This document shows, one piece after another, positions 1 through 6,142 of a stretch of 6,195 nt of DNA. The first letter of the stretch is position 1; each line of letters starts with the position of its first letter. A program made the translations under genes and the position numbers. The stretch comes from F23-B02 sp963625685 (GTDB taxonomy: Bacteria > Bacillota > Clostridia > Oscillospirales > Oscillospiraceae). Below the pieces are notes generated by a model. The model was not told the origin of the DNA. It saw only the letters and a program-made list of their open reading frames with translations, and did no database searches. Location of the stretch: the NCBI GenBank assembly GCA_963625685.1, contig CAVFTR010000029.1, forward strand, positions 1-6,195, given 5' to 3'.

Positions 1-54
1 TACAGACACCTCATCCGTCGGCTACGCCGACACCTTCCCCTCAAGGGGAAGGCA
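1..54 (+). repeat. Hairpin cassette A, copy 1 (may be cut at the left edge)
   Basis: Two adjacent hairpins are visible: GTCGGC/GCCGAC with loop tac (17-22 with 26-31), and CCTTCCCC/GGGGAAGG with loop tcaa (33-40 with 45-52). The leading tacagacacctc matches the other plus-oriented A copies at 2005 and 6142, which begin tttacag. It therefore probably starts 1-2 nt before the window. Confidence 0.85.
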
Positions 55-68
55 AAGTGGCAGCAGTG

Positions 69-107
69 TTGCGGTTTTGCCGGCAGCTTCGATTCGGGCC
101 AGCGCAA
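69..107 (-). repeat. Repeat module D, copy 1 (minus orientation)
   Basis: Read on the minus strand this resembles 5812-5853 after mfd. It includes a perfect 17-nt match, TTGCGGTTTTGCCGGCA here (69-85) against its reverse complement at 5837-5853, and a shared TTGCG...CCCG stretch. More diverged relatives are 1728-1761 and 2162-2193. On the minus strand module D leads into cassette A1, the same order as in the other composites. Confidence 0.7.
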
Positions 108-139
108 TATATGTATAGATGTAATTTTAATGCGCCGCC

Positions 140-192
140 AAAAAACAACCCCTCAGTCAGCTTCACTGACAGCTCCCCTTACACAGGGGAGC
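140..192 (-). terminator. Possible terminator of dnaA formed by cassette B1
   Basis: In the direction of dnaA transcription the two B1 hairpins are followed by TGAGGGG and then TTGTTTTTT (148-140). The gap of about 7 nt between the last local stem and the U-tract is longer than in a textbook terminator. A longer-range CCCCT/AGGGG pairing would bring the stem right up to the U-tract but competes with the local hairpin. It is the best terminator-like structure between the dnaA stop and the window edge, about 80 nt past the stop. Confidence 0.4.
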
Positions 193-195
193 CAA
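147..195 (+). repeat. Hairpin cassette B, copy 1
   Basis: Hairpin one is GTCAG/CTGAC (156-160 with 166-170). Hairpin two is GCTCCCCT/AGGGGAGC with loop tacac (172-179 with 185-192). Close relatives lie at 2074-2121 and, in the other orientation, at 5865-5915. It lies in the 3' flank of dnaA. Confidence 0.85.
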
Positions 196-269
196 TGTGG
201 GTGCGTCGGCATCCTCCGGTAGGGCAAGAACAAAAATGTATTGGTAAAATGTTAGTGCGCCGCTAAAAA
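196..269. other. Short AT-leaning spacer after dnaA
   Basis: No gene is seen. It contains TAGTGCGCCGCTAAAAA (253-269), an imperfect direct copy of TAATGCGCCGCCAAAAA (128-144), so cassette B1 and this spacer are bracketed by a short direct repeat. Confidence 0.4.
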
Positions 270-1583
270 TTACTGCGAATTTATATTCGAGGTGATGTCT
301 CTGACGGCGGCGGAGTACATGGGGTCCTCCTTTATCATCTCCTCGACCTTGCGGATGGAGGAGAGGACGGTCGAGTGGTTCCTGTCGCCGTACTCCGCGC
401 CTATCTCCTTGAGCGGGAGATTTGTGAGCGTGCGGATGAGGTACATGGATATCTGACGGGCCGTGGCCGTGCCCTTGCTGCGGTTCTGGCCCCGGAGATC
501 CTCCTCGGTGAGCTGGAAATAGCGCGCGCTCTCGCGTATGATGAGCTGCGGCGAGGGTATGAAGGTGCCGATGCGCACGACGTCCTTTATCGCGCGCTTG
601 ACGGCGGCCGTGTCGATGGTGCTGTCGAGTATCTCCCGGTAGGCCGTCAGGCGCTTTATGACGCCCTCTATCTGGCGCACGTTCGAGGTTATCGTCTCGG
701 CTATATAGGCCACGGCGTCGTCCTCCAGAACGAGGCCGAGCTGCGCCGCCTTGGCGCGGGTTATGACCATGCGCGTCTCGATATCGGGCGGCTGTATGTC
801 CGCCATGAGCCCGCCCTGGAAGCGGCTCATGAGGCGGTCGTCCAACAGGCTCATCTCGATCGGCGGACGGTCGGAGGTTATGACTATCTGATGTCCGGCC
901 TCGTAGATGTTGTTGAAGGTGTGGAAAAACTCCTCCTGAGTGGCCTGCTTTCCGGCGATGAACTGGATATCGTCGACGAGGAAGAGGTCGACGTTGCGGT
1001 ATTTCATGCGGAACTCCTCGCCGGTGCCCTCCTTTATCGACTTGAGCAGCTGATTTGTGAACTCGTCGCCCTTTATGTAGGCGATCTTCGCGCCGGGGGT
1101 GTTTTCGCGGATATACTGCCCGATGGCCAGCAGCAGATGCGTCTTGCCGAGGCCGGAGTTGCCGTAGATAAACAGCGGATTGTACGCGCTGCCGGGCTTG
1201 TGGGCCACGGCGACGGCGGCGTTGTGCGCAAATTTGTTGGAGTTGCCGACGATGAAGCGGTCGAAGGTGTAGCCGGCCATCTCGGGCAGGGGGTCGTCGT
1301 CGGCCTTGCGCTCCTCATAATCGCCCAGCTCCTCCTCGGTGAGCACCTTGACGGTGAATTCGGTCGAGAAAATGTCGCTCATGGCGCGCTTTATGGTCTC
1401 GGAAAAGCGCTTTACGATGATGTCGCGCTTGAAGTCCGAGCTCGTCTTCAGAACGAGGGTCGTGCCGTCGATCTCGACCGGCTCGCAGTCCTCAAACCAG
1501 GTGGATATGGCCGTATCCGTCAGGTTCTGGCCCAGCACGCCCAGCACAGCCTTCCATATATCGTTAAGTGAATTTACGCTCAT
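270..1583 (-). CDS. dnaA: Chromosomal replication initiator protein DnaA (complete, 437 aa)
   Basis: DnaA is the AAA+ ATPase that binds DnaA boxes at the origin, forms an ATP-dependent filament, opens the duplex and helps load the helicase. Domain I (about residues 1-78) carries the LNDIW and TWF features of the DnaA N-terminal fold. Domain II is a short acidic linker (about 82-100). The AAA+ core has Walker A GNSGLGKTH (141-149), Walker B LVDDIQ (202-207), sensor 1 around ITSDRP (235-240), the box VII arginine in SRF (R254) and sensor 2 RQIEG (303-307). Domain IV (about 343-437) has the helix-turn-helix signature YGDRNHSTV (398-406) and a conserved minor-groove arginine (R368). Length is slightly below the B. 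subtilis (446) and E. coli (467) proteins, mainly from the short linker. The ATG at 1583 is chosen because a GAGGG ribosome site lies 7 nt upstream; an in-frame TTG at 1607 would add eight residues but would put the SD inside the gene. Unusual points are N402 where the family normally has Asp, and no dnaN within the 269 nt downstream. Confidence 0.98.
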   Translation of the reverse strand: MSVNSLNDIWKAVLGVLGQNLTDTAISTWFEDCEPVEIDGTTLVLKTSSDFKRDIIVKRFSETIKRAMSDIFSTEFTVKVLTEEELGDYEERKADDDPLPEMAGYTFDRFIVGNSNKFAHNAAVAVAHKPGSAYNPLFIYGNSGLGKTHLLLAIGQYIRENTPGAKIAYIKGDEFTNQLLKSIKEGTGEEFRMKYRNVDLFLVDDIQFIAGKQATQEEFFHTFNNIYEAGHQIVITSDRPPIEMSLLDDRLMSRFQGGLMADIQPPDIETRMVITRAKAAQLGLVLEDDAVAYIAETITSNVRQIEGVIKRLTAYREILDSTIDTAAVKRAIKDVVRIGTFIPSPQLIIRESARYFQLTEEDLRGQNRSKGTATARQISMYLIRTLTNLPLKEIGAEYGDRNHSTVLSSIRKVEEMIKEDPMYSAAVRDITSNINSQ

Positions 1584-1590
1584 ACAACAG

Positions 1591-1595
1591 CCCTC
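1591..1595 (-). promoter_or_regulatory. Ribosome binding site of dnaA
   Basis: On the minus strand GAGGG is followed by a 7-nt spacer (CTGTTGT) and then ATG at 1583. This good Shine-Dalgarno match decides the start: the alternative upstream TTG (1605-1607) would lie 5' of it. Confidence 0.85.
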
Positions 1596-1632
1596 GTTTT
1601 TCCGCAAAATGCCCCATTTTTGAAACTAATAC

Positions 1633-1661
1633 ATTATATCAAATTAAAAACGCCTTTGCAA
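1633..1661 (-). promoter_or_regulatory. Sigma-A promoter of dnaA
   Basis: On the minus strand a -35 TTGCAA (1661-1656) and a perfect -10 TATAAT (1638-1633) are separated by exactly 17 nt. Just upstream, 1662-1680 is almost pure A/T and could act as an UP element. Predicted transcription start is near 1626, giving a leader of about 43 nt that contains the SD. I see no DnaA box (TTATNCACA) around it, so the autoregulation known for some other dnaA genes is not visible here. Confidence 0.8.
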
Positions 1662-1680
1662 TATATATTTTAATATAGTA

Positions 1681-1879
1681 GACAGCACTGCCGTGCGGGC
1701 GGCTCGCATGCAGATCAAGCAAGCAGTCATTGCGGCGTCCCGACCGGAAACTACCGACAGACTCTGTAGGGAACGGGCTTGCCCGTTCCGTTCGTAAAGG
1801 TTTGGCAGGCAGCGAGATCGGCGCGCCCTTGGCTTCCCCTTGAGGGGAAGCTGTCACCGAAGGTGACTGATGAGGTGTT
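1681..1879 (+). repeat. Composite repeat E-D-C-A (left arm of the intergenic inverted repeat)
   Basis: Modules in order are E (about 1684-1712, with GCGGGCGGCTCGCATG), D (1728-1761), palindrome C (1770-1789) and cassette A in reverse orientation (1828-1879). The A hairpins are GCTTCCCC/GGGGAAGC (1832-1839 with 1844-1851) and GTCACC/GGTGAC (1853-1858 with 1862-1867). The reverse complement of 1681-1789 matches 2132-2240 without gaps at 91 of 109 positions by hand count. A 38-nt stretch (1790-1827) between C and A is not shared with the right arm. Confidence 0.85.
1770..1789. repeat. Palindromic module C, copy 1
   Basis: GGAACGGGC and GCCCGTTCC flank a 2-nt centre (TT). Identical arms recur at 5973-5992 and 6089-6108 with AA in the centre, which is the same element read from the other strand. 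A degenerate copy is at 2132-2151. Confidence 0.9.
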
Positions 1880-1910
1880 ATTAATTATTACATCCGCGCC
1901 GAAAGCCATA

Positions 1911-1936
1911 CGTAGGGGCGGGCGGTCGCCCCTACG
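1911..1936. repeat. Isolated perfect 10-bp hairpin (CGTAGGGGCG type)
   Basis: CGTAGGGGCG (1911-1920) pairs perfectly with CGCCCCTACG (1927-1936) across a 6-nt loop, GGCGGT. It lies between the two arms of the large inverted repeat. It has no T-tract on either strand, so it is not an intrinsic terminator. Confidence 0.8.
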
Positions 1937-2004
1937 AGCTTGAATCAGTGCCAGCTAAATCATAACAGCGGAACAGGTAAATGTGTTTACCTGACGGCAA
2001 AGGA

Positions 2005-2060
2005 TTTACAGACACCTCATCCGTCGGCTGCGCCGACACCTTCCCCTCAAGGGGAAGGCA
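2005..2060 (+). repeat. Hairpin cassette A, copy in the mfd upstream region
   Basis: Starts tttacagacacctc. Stems are GTCGGC/GCCGAC (2023-2028 with 2032-2037, loop tgc) and CCTTCCCC/GGGGAAGG (2039-2046 with 2051-2058, loop tcaa). It is nearly identical to copy 1: apart from flanking bases they differ at one loop position (tac versus tgc). Confidence 0.9.
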
Positions 2061-2073
2061 GGGGGGAGCGGCA

Positions 2074-2240
2074 ACCCCTCAGTCACCTTCGGTGCCAGCT
2101 CCCCTTACACAGGGGAGCCAAGCCACTCGCCGTGCCGGGCAAGCCTGTTCCCTACAGAGGCTGCCGGTAGTTTCAGGTCGGGCCACCGCAATGATTGCTT
2201 GCTTCATTTTCATGCGAATCGCCTGCACGGCAGTGCCGGC
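2074..2240 (-). repeat. Composite repeat E-D-C-B (right arm of the intergenic inverted repeat)
   Basis: Read on the minus strand the order is E (about 2238-2196), D (2193-2162), degenerate C (2151-2132) and cassette B (2121-2074). The B stems are GTCACC/GGTGCC, with one mismatch (2082-2087 with 2091-2096), and GCTCCCCT/AGGGGAGC (2098-2105 with 2111-2118). It mirrors the left arm but ends in a B rather than an A cassette, and its C-to-cassette spacer is 10 nt rather than 38. Confidence 0.85.
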
Positions 2241-2248
2241 AAAAAATC

Positions 2249-2277
2249 TTGAATTCGCAGGCAAAAAAGCATATAAT
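2249..2277 (+). promoter_or_regulatory. Sigma-A promoter of mfd, predicting a near-leaderless mRNA
   Basis: TTGAAT (2249-2254) and a perfect TATAAT (2272-2277) are separated by 17 nt. The transcript would start around 2283-2285, only 2-4 nt before the mfd ATG at 2287, and the sequence before the ATG (GGTAGCT) has no usable SD. The -35 box begins 8 nt after the right arm of the intergenic inverted repeat. An additional upstream promoter giving a longer leader cannot be excluded. Confidence 0.65.
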
Positions 2278-2286
2278 ACGGTAGCT

Positions 2287-5200
2287 ATGAAAATACTCGA
2301 TCAGCAGATATTTGAAAACAGGGAAGCCGCCGCCCTCCCGGGTCTGATGGAGAGCGGAGGGCTTCCCGCGCTCGTTTCCGGACTTTCCGGCATACACAGG
2401 GCAAACCTCGCCGCGGCGCTGTATGAAAAGCTGGAGCTGCCCGTCCTCGCCGTCTGTCCCGACGACAGCTCGGCCGAGAGCCTTGCGCGCGACCTCGAGG
2501 CAATGACGGGGCAGCGTGTCAACGCCCTGTACTCGCGAGATTTTTCCTTCTACGCCTCGCTCGCGGCCTCGCGCGAGGCCGAGCAGAAGCGCATTTTCGC
2601 TCTAAACGCCCTCAGATGCGGCGAAAGCCCCCTGACGGTCGCGACGGTATCGGCGCTCATGCAGCGCACGATACCGCCTCACACGCTCGAAAAAGCGGCT
2701 TTTACGCTGAGCATGCAGAGCCCCTGCCCGCCGGAGGAGCTGGAGACGGCGCTGCTGCGCTGCGGCTACACGAAATGCGAGCAGGTAGAGGGCGCGGGCC
2801 AGTTCTCGCGCCGCGGCGGCATCGTCGACTTCTTCTCGCCCTCGTACCCCGAGCCCGTGCGCGTCGAGTTCTGGGGCGACGATATCGACAGCATGGGCTT
2901 TTTCGATATACGCACGCAGCGCAGGACGGAGCGTGTCGAATTTTGTCGAATACTCCCCGCGGCGGAGAGCCTTGCGACGCTCGCGGAGGGCGGGACGGCC
3001 GCGCTTATCGATGCGCTGAGCGCCGCGGCGGACAAATGCGCCAAAAGAAAGGGCTCGCAGCAGCTCATGGAGCTCGAGCGCACCCTGCGCACGGATATCG
3101 AGCGGCTCTCGCAGAGGGCAAGGCTCGAATACGCCGATCGCTACATGCCGTTTCTGTATGAAAGGGCCTCGGGCGCGGACTATATCCCCGAGGAGGCGCT
3201 CGTCTTCATCGACCAGCCGCCCAGATGCGCCGACAGGGCCAGGGGCTATGTAAAGCAGCTCGGCGAGGACGTGTCGGAGCTCGTGAAAAGGGGCATGCTC
3301 GCGACAGACGCGCCCTCGTTTCGGATAAGCTGGGACGAGCTGCGCGATAAGCTCTCCGGGCACGCCGTGTACATGGCCGACGCCTTCACCGTCGGGCGCT
3401 GTCCGCTCGAGCCGAAAACGCTCGTGAGCATACCGGCAAAGCAGCTGCCGTCCTACGCGGGCTCTGTCAAGACCGCCGCCGAGGACGTCTCTGCATATCT
3501 CAGGCAGGGCTACCGCGTCGTGGTGCTCGCGGGCGATATGCGCAGGGCGGAGCTTTTGCAGAGCTTTTTAAAGGAAAGCGGCATCGCAGCCAATGTAAAG
3601 GAAACGCTCGAGCGCATGCCGGAGGAGGGCTGCTGCACGATCTCCGTCGGCGGCATGTCCGCGGGCATGGAGTATCCGGGGATAAGGCTCGCGGTCATAA
3701 GCGACATGCAGCTTCTGCGCGTTAAGGAGCACAGGCGGAAAGCGTCAAAAAAAGCGCCGTCTGACAGACAGCGCATAAGCACCTGCGCCGACCTCCGGCC
3801 GGGCGACCTCGTCGTGCACGAGGTGCACGGCATAGGCCGCTTTGCGGGCATAAAAAAGATGAAGGTCGACGGCCTTGAAAAGGACTATATCGTGATCCGC
3901 TACGCCGGGACGGACACGCTGTACGTGCCCGCGACGGCGCTGGATATGGTGACGAAATACCTCGGCGCGGCAGAGGATCAGCATGTCAAGCTCTCGAAAA
4001 TGGGCGGCGCGGAGTGGACGAGGGCGCGGTCTCGCGCCAAGGCCGCGACGAAGAAATTAGCAGGCGAGCTCATAAAGCTCTACGCCGAGCGAGCCCGCGT
4101 TCCGGGTCACGCCTTCGCGCCCGATTCGCCCTGGCAGCGCGAGTTTGAGGATAACTTCGGCTATACCGAGACAGACGATCAGCTGCGCAGCATCGCCGAG
4201 ATAAAGGCCGACATGGAGTCGGAAACGCCGATGGACAGGCTTCTGTGCGGCGACGTGGGTTACGGCAAGACCGAGGTCGCGCTCAGGGCCGCGATGAAGT
4301 GCATTTTGGATGACCGCCAGGCGGCGATACTCGTCCCGACGACGGTGCTGGCCCAGCAGCATTACCAGACCGCCGTGCAGCGCTTTTTCGGCTTCCCGAT
4401 AAGCGTCGGGGTCCTGAGCCGCTTCCGGACCCCCGCGCAGATACAGAAAACGCTCGAGGATCTCAGGACCGGCAGGTGCGACCTCGTCGTCGGCACCCAC
4501 CGGCTTTTGCAGAAGGACGTTAAGTTCAAGAGCCTCGGCCTTCTCGTCGTCGACGAGGAGCAGCGCTTCGGCGTCGGGCACAAGGAGCACATAAAGGAAA
4601 TGAGCCGCGGCGTCGACGTGCTCACGCTGTCGGCAACGCCGATACCGCGAACGCTCAATATGGCGCTTTCCGGCATACGCGACATGTCGTCTATCGACGA
4701 GCCGCCGCAGGACCGCCTGCCGGTGCAGACCTTCGTCATGGAGCACGACTGGGGCGTCGTCTGCGACGCGATACGCCGCGAGCTGCAGCGCGGCGGGCAG
4801 GTGTATTACCTGCACAACCGCATCGACAATATAGAGCGCACCGCGATAAGGCTGCGCGAGATGCTCGGCGGCGAGGTCACGGTAGGCGTCGCGCACGGGC
4901 AGATGGATAAGGATATGCTCGCCTCGGTCATGGAGGACGTCACCGAGGGCAAGACGCAGGTGCTCGTGTGTACGACGATAATCGAAACGGGCATCGATAT
5001 CCCGAACGTCAACACCCTCATCATCGAGGACGCGGACAAGATGGGACTTGCCCAGCTGCATCAGATACGCGGCCGCGTCGGGCGCAGCACGCGCCGGGCC
5101 TCGGCCTACCTCACCTTCCGTCAGGACAAGGTGCTCACCGAGGTCGCCGAAAAGCGCCTCGAGGCCATACGCGAGTTTGCCGAGTTCGGCTCGGGCTTCA

Positions 5201-5793
5201 AGATCGCCATGCGCGACCTTGAGATACGCGGCGCGGGCAGCCTCCTGGGCGCGGAGCAGTCGGGGCACATGTGCGACGTGGGCTACGACATGTACATGAA
5301 GCTTTTAAGCGAGGCGGTGCTCGAGGAGCGCGGCATAAAGACGCAAAAGCGCGCCGAGTGCTCGGCCGACCTCGCCGTGGCGGCGAACATACCCGAAAGC
5401 TATATCCCCGCCGAGGGCCAGCGCATGGATATCTACCGCCGCATCGCCCTCCTGCGCACCGAGGACGAGGCCGACGACCTCATCGACGAGCTCATCGACC
5501 GCTTCGGCGACCTGCCCTCGGGCGTGAGCGCGCTCATTAACGTCGCGCTTCTGCGCGGGGAGGCCGGCAGGGCCGGCATAAGCGACATTTCGCAGCGCTC
5601 CGGCAGGCTCGTCTTCGCCCTGAGCGACTTCGACATGCAGCGCATCTCCGCGCTCTACGCCAGACCCGAGTACAGGGGGGCGCTCAAGGTCGAGGCCGGA
5701 ACGGTACCGCGCGTCAGCCTGCGCCTTAGATCAAACGCCCGCGTCGTCGATCAGGCACGCAGGTTCATAAAGGATTATCTGGAGGCGCTTTGA
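2287..5793 (+). CDS. mfd: Transcription-repair coupling factor Mfd (complete, 1168 aa)
   Basis: Mfd is a DNA translocase that recognises RNA polymerase stalled at lesions, pushes it off and recruits UvrA for nucleotide excision repair. The N-terminal UvrB-like module (about 1-330) has a degenerate, non-ATPase P-loop region (VSGLSG, 30-35) and the UvrB-type block GQFSRRGGIVDFF (171-183) with VEFWGDDIDS (193-202), the surface known to meet UvrA. The CarD-like RNA-polymerase interaction domain spans about 502-558 (LRPGDLVVHEVHGIGRF to TLYVPA). The RecG-type superfamily 2 motor has Walker A GDVGYGKT (655-662), DEEQ (756-759), SATPIPRT (782-789) and QIRGRVGR (926-933). The TRG translocation hairpin follows (about 964-984, with R976 and R981), and the C-terminal autoinhibitory TRCF domain starts near 1028. 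Length is normal for Mfd (about 1150-1180). The reading frame is open upstream to 1981, but that stretch is repeat DNA, so ATG 2287 is taken as the start. There is no Shine-Dalgarno. ATA is used for about 30 isoleucines despite the GC-rich codon bias. No frameshift or missing motif is seen. Confidence 0.98.
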   Translation: MKILDQQIFENREAAALPGLMESGGLPALVSGLSGIHRANLAAALYEKLELPVLAVCPDDSSAESLARDLEAMTGQRVNALYSRDFSFYASLAASREAEQKRIFALNALRCGESPLTVATVSALMQRTIPPHTLEKAAFTLSMQSPCPPEELETALLRCGYTKCEQVEGAGQFSRRGGIVDFFSPSYPEPVRVEFWGDDIDSMGFFDIRTQRRTERVEFCRILPAAESLATLAEGGTAALIDALSAAADKCAKRKGSQQLMELERTLRTDIERLSQRARLEYADRYMPFLYERASGADYIPEEALVFIDQPPRCADRARGYVKQLGEDVSELVKRGMLATDAPSFRISWDELRDKLSGHAVYMADAFTVGRCPLEPKTLVSIPAKQLPSYAGSVKTAAEDVSAYLRQGYRVVVLAGDMRRAELLQSFLKESGIAANVKETLERMPEEGCCTISVGGMSAGMEYPGIRLAVISDMQLLRVKEHRRKASKKAPSDRQRISTCADLRPGDLVVHEVHGIGRFAGIKKMKVDGLEKDYIVIRYAGTDTLYVPATALDMVTKYLGAAEDQHVKLSKMGGAEWTRARSRAKAATKKLAGELIKLYAERARVPGHAFAPDSPWQREFEDNFGYTETDDQLRSIAEIKADMESETPMDRLLCGDVGYGKTEVALRAAMKCILDDRQAAILVPTTVLAQQHYQTAVQRFFGFPISVGVLSRFRTPAQIQKTLEDLRTGRCDLVVGTHRLLQKDVKFKSLGLLVVDEEQRFGVGHKEHIKEMSRGVDVLTLSATPIPRTLNMALSGIRDMSSIDEPPQDRLPVQTFVMEHDWGVVCDAIRRELQRGGQVYYLHNRIDNIERTAIRLREMLGGEVTVGVAHGQMDKDMLASVMEDVTEGKTQVLVCTTIIETGIDIPNVNTLIIEDADKMGLAQLHQIRGRVGRSTRRASAYLTFRQDKVLTEVAEKRLEAIREFAEFGSGFKIAMRDLEIRGAGSLLGAEQSGHMCDVGYDMYMKLLSEAVLEERGIKTQKRAECSADLAVAANIPESYIPAEGQRMDIYRRIALLRTEDEADDLIDELIDRFGDLPSGVSALINVALLRGEAGRAGISDISQRSGRLVFALSDFDMQRISALYARPEYRGALKVEAGTVPRVSLRLRSNARVVDQARRFIKDYLEAL

Positions 5794-5811
5794 CGCAGCT
5801 GCGGATACGCA

Positions 5812-5915
5812 TGTTGCGGTCTCCCGGTGTCGGAAATGCCGGCAAAACCGCAAATCCGCCGCAGTCCTTGGCTCCCCTGTGTAAGGGGAGCTGTCGGCAA
5901 AGCCGACCGAGGGGT
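5812..5915 (+). repeat. Composite repeat D-B downstream of mfd
   Basis: Module D (5812-5853) contains TGCCGGCAAAACCGCAA, the exact reverse complement of 69-85. Cassette B follows in reverse orientation with stems GCTCCCCT/AGGGGAGC (5871-5878 with 5884-5891) and GTCGGC/GCCGAC (5893-5898 with 5902-5907, loop aaa). It begins 18 nt after the mfd stop. On the plus strand no T-tract follows, so it is not an obvious mfd terminator. Confidence 0.8.
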
Positions 5916-5952
5916 CGCCCTTGCGCAATAATTGTGCTGATCTAGTGCAAAA

Positions 5953-5993
5953 TCATTGTCGGCAGCCTGTATGGAACGGGCAAGCCCGTTCCA
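5953..5993 (+). repeat. Shortened D-C composite
   Basis: TCATTG, then TCGGCAGCCTGTATGG, then palindrome C (5973-5992). Compared with 1727-1789 it keeps the two ends of D and all of C but lacks the central part of D (CGGCGTCCCGACC and neighbours), so it looks like an internal deletion of the same composite. Confidence 0.65.
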
Positions 5994-6025
5994 TATGTCG
6001 GAACTGAATTTAATATCAAATGCGG

Positions 6026-6064
6026 AAAAGACAGTCCGGATTTTAGGCCCGGGCTGTCTTTTTT
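6026..6064 (+). terminator. Strong intrinsic terminator, probably for mfd
   Basis: A 14-bp stem (6026-6039 with 6049-6062, one T-G wobble) encloses a 9-nt loop and runs into a T-tract (6059-6064). It is the only textbook terminator after mfd, about 230 nt past the stop, so the mfd mRNA would carry the D-B and D-C repeats in its 3' UTR. The flanking A-tract could also give weaker termination of transcripts arriving from the right. Confidence 0.8.
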
Positions 6065-6088
6065 CACATGGGATATTGTTAAAAAAAC

Positions 6089-6108
6089 GGAACGGGCAAG
6101 CCCGTTCC
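6089..6108. repeat. Palindromic module C, copy after the terminator
   Basis: GGAACGGGC-AA-GCCCGTTCC, identical to 5973-5992. It is followed by CTACA, as at 2152-2156. Confidence 0.9.
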
Positions 6109-6118
6109 CTACATTCAT

Positions 6119-6142
6119 ATTGCAGGCGGCTCGCGCCGCAAT
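6119..6142. repeat. E-like hairpin next to cassette A
   Basis: ATTGC-a-GGCG (6119-6128) pairs with CGCC-GCAAT (6134-6142), leaving one bulged base. The GCAGGCGGCTCGC stretch resembles module E (GCGGGCGGCTCGC at 1694-1706), so this is probably an E fragment. Confidence 0.55.

Noticed and set aside
57..266. Small plus-strand open frame through repeats D and B1
   Set aside because: Composed of repeat sequence, overlaps hairpins, and has no SD or recognisable product.
375..1571. 398-codon open frame on the plus strand opposite dnaA
   Set aside because: It is wholly antisense to a clearly conserved gene, has no recognisable motif, and is open because GC-rich codon bias removes stops on the opposite strand.
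1584..1607. Eight-residue N-terminal extension of DnaA from a TTG codon
   Set aside because: The GAGGG ribosome site lies inside this stretch and is ideally spaced for the ATG at 1583.
1981..1989. TGTGTTTAC-like near match to a DnaA box (TGTGNATAA)
   Set aside because: At least two mismatches, no neighbouring copies and no adjacent AT-rich unwinding element, so it does not support oriC.
1981..2286. In-frame 102-codon N-terminal extension of mfd
   Set aside because: It would translate the A, B, C, D and E repeats and start upstream of the best promoter. Mfd homology begins after 2287, and the 1168-aa length is normal for the family.
2602..3363. 253-codon minus-strand open frame within mfd
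   Set aside because: Antisense shadow of the mfd N-terminal region, with Arg/Ala-rich content and no motif.
4057..5268. 403-codon open frame on the minus strand opposite the mfd motor domain
   Set aside because: Antisense shadow of strongly conserved helicase motifs. The low-complexity, Arg/Ala/His/Leu-rich product resembles no family I know.
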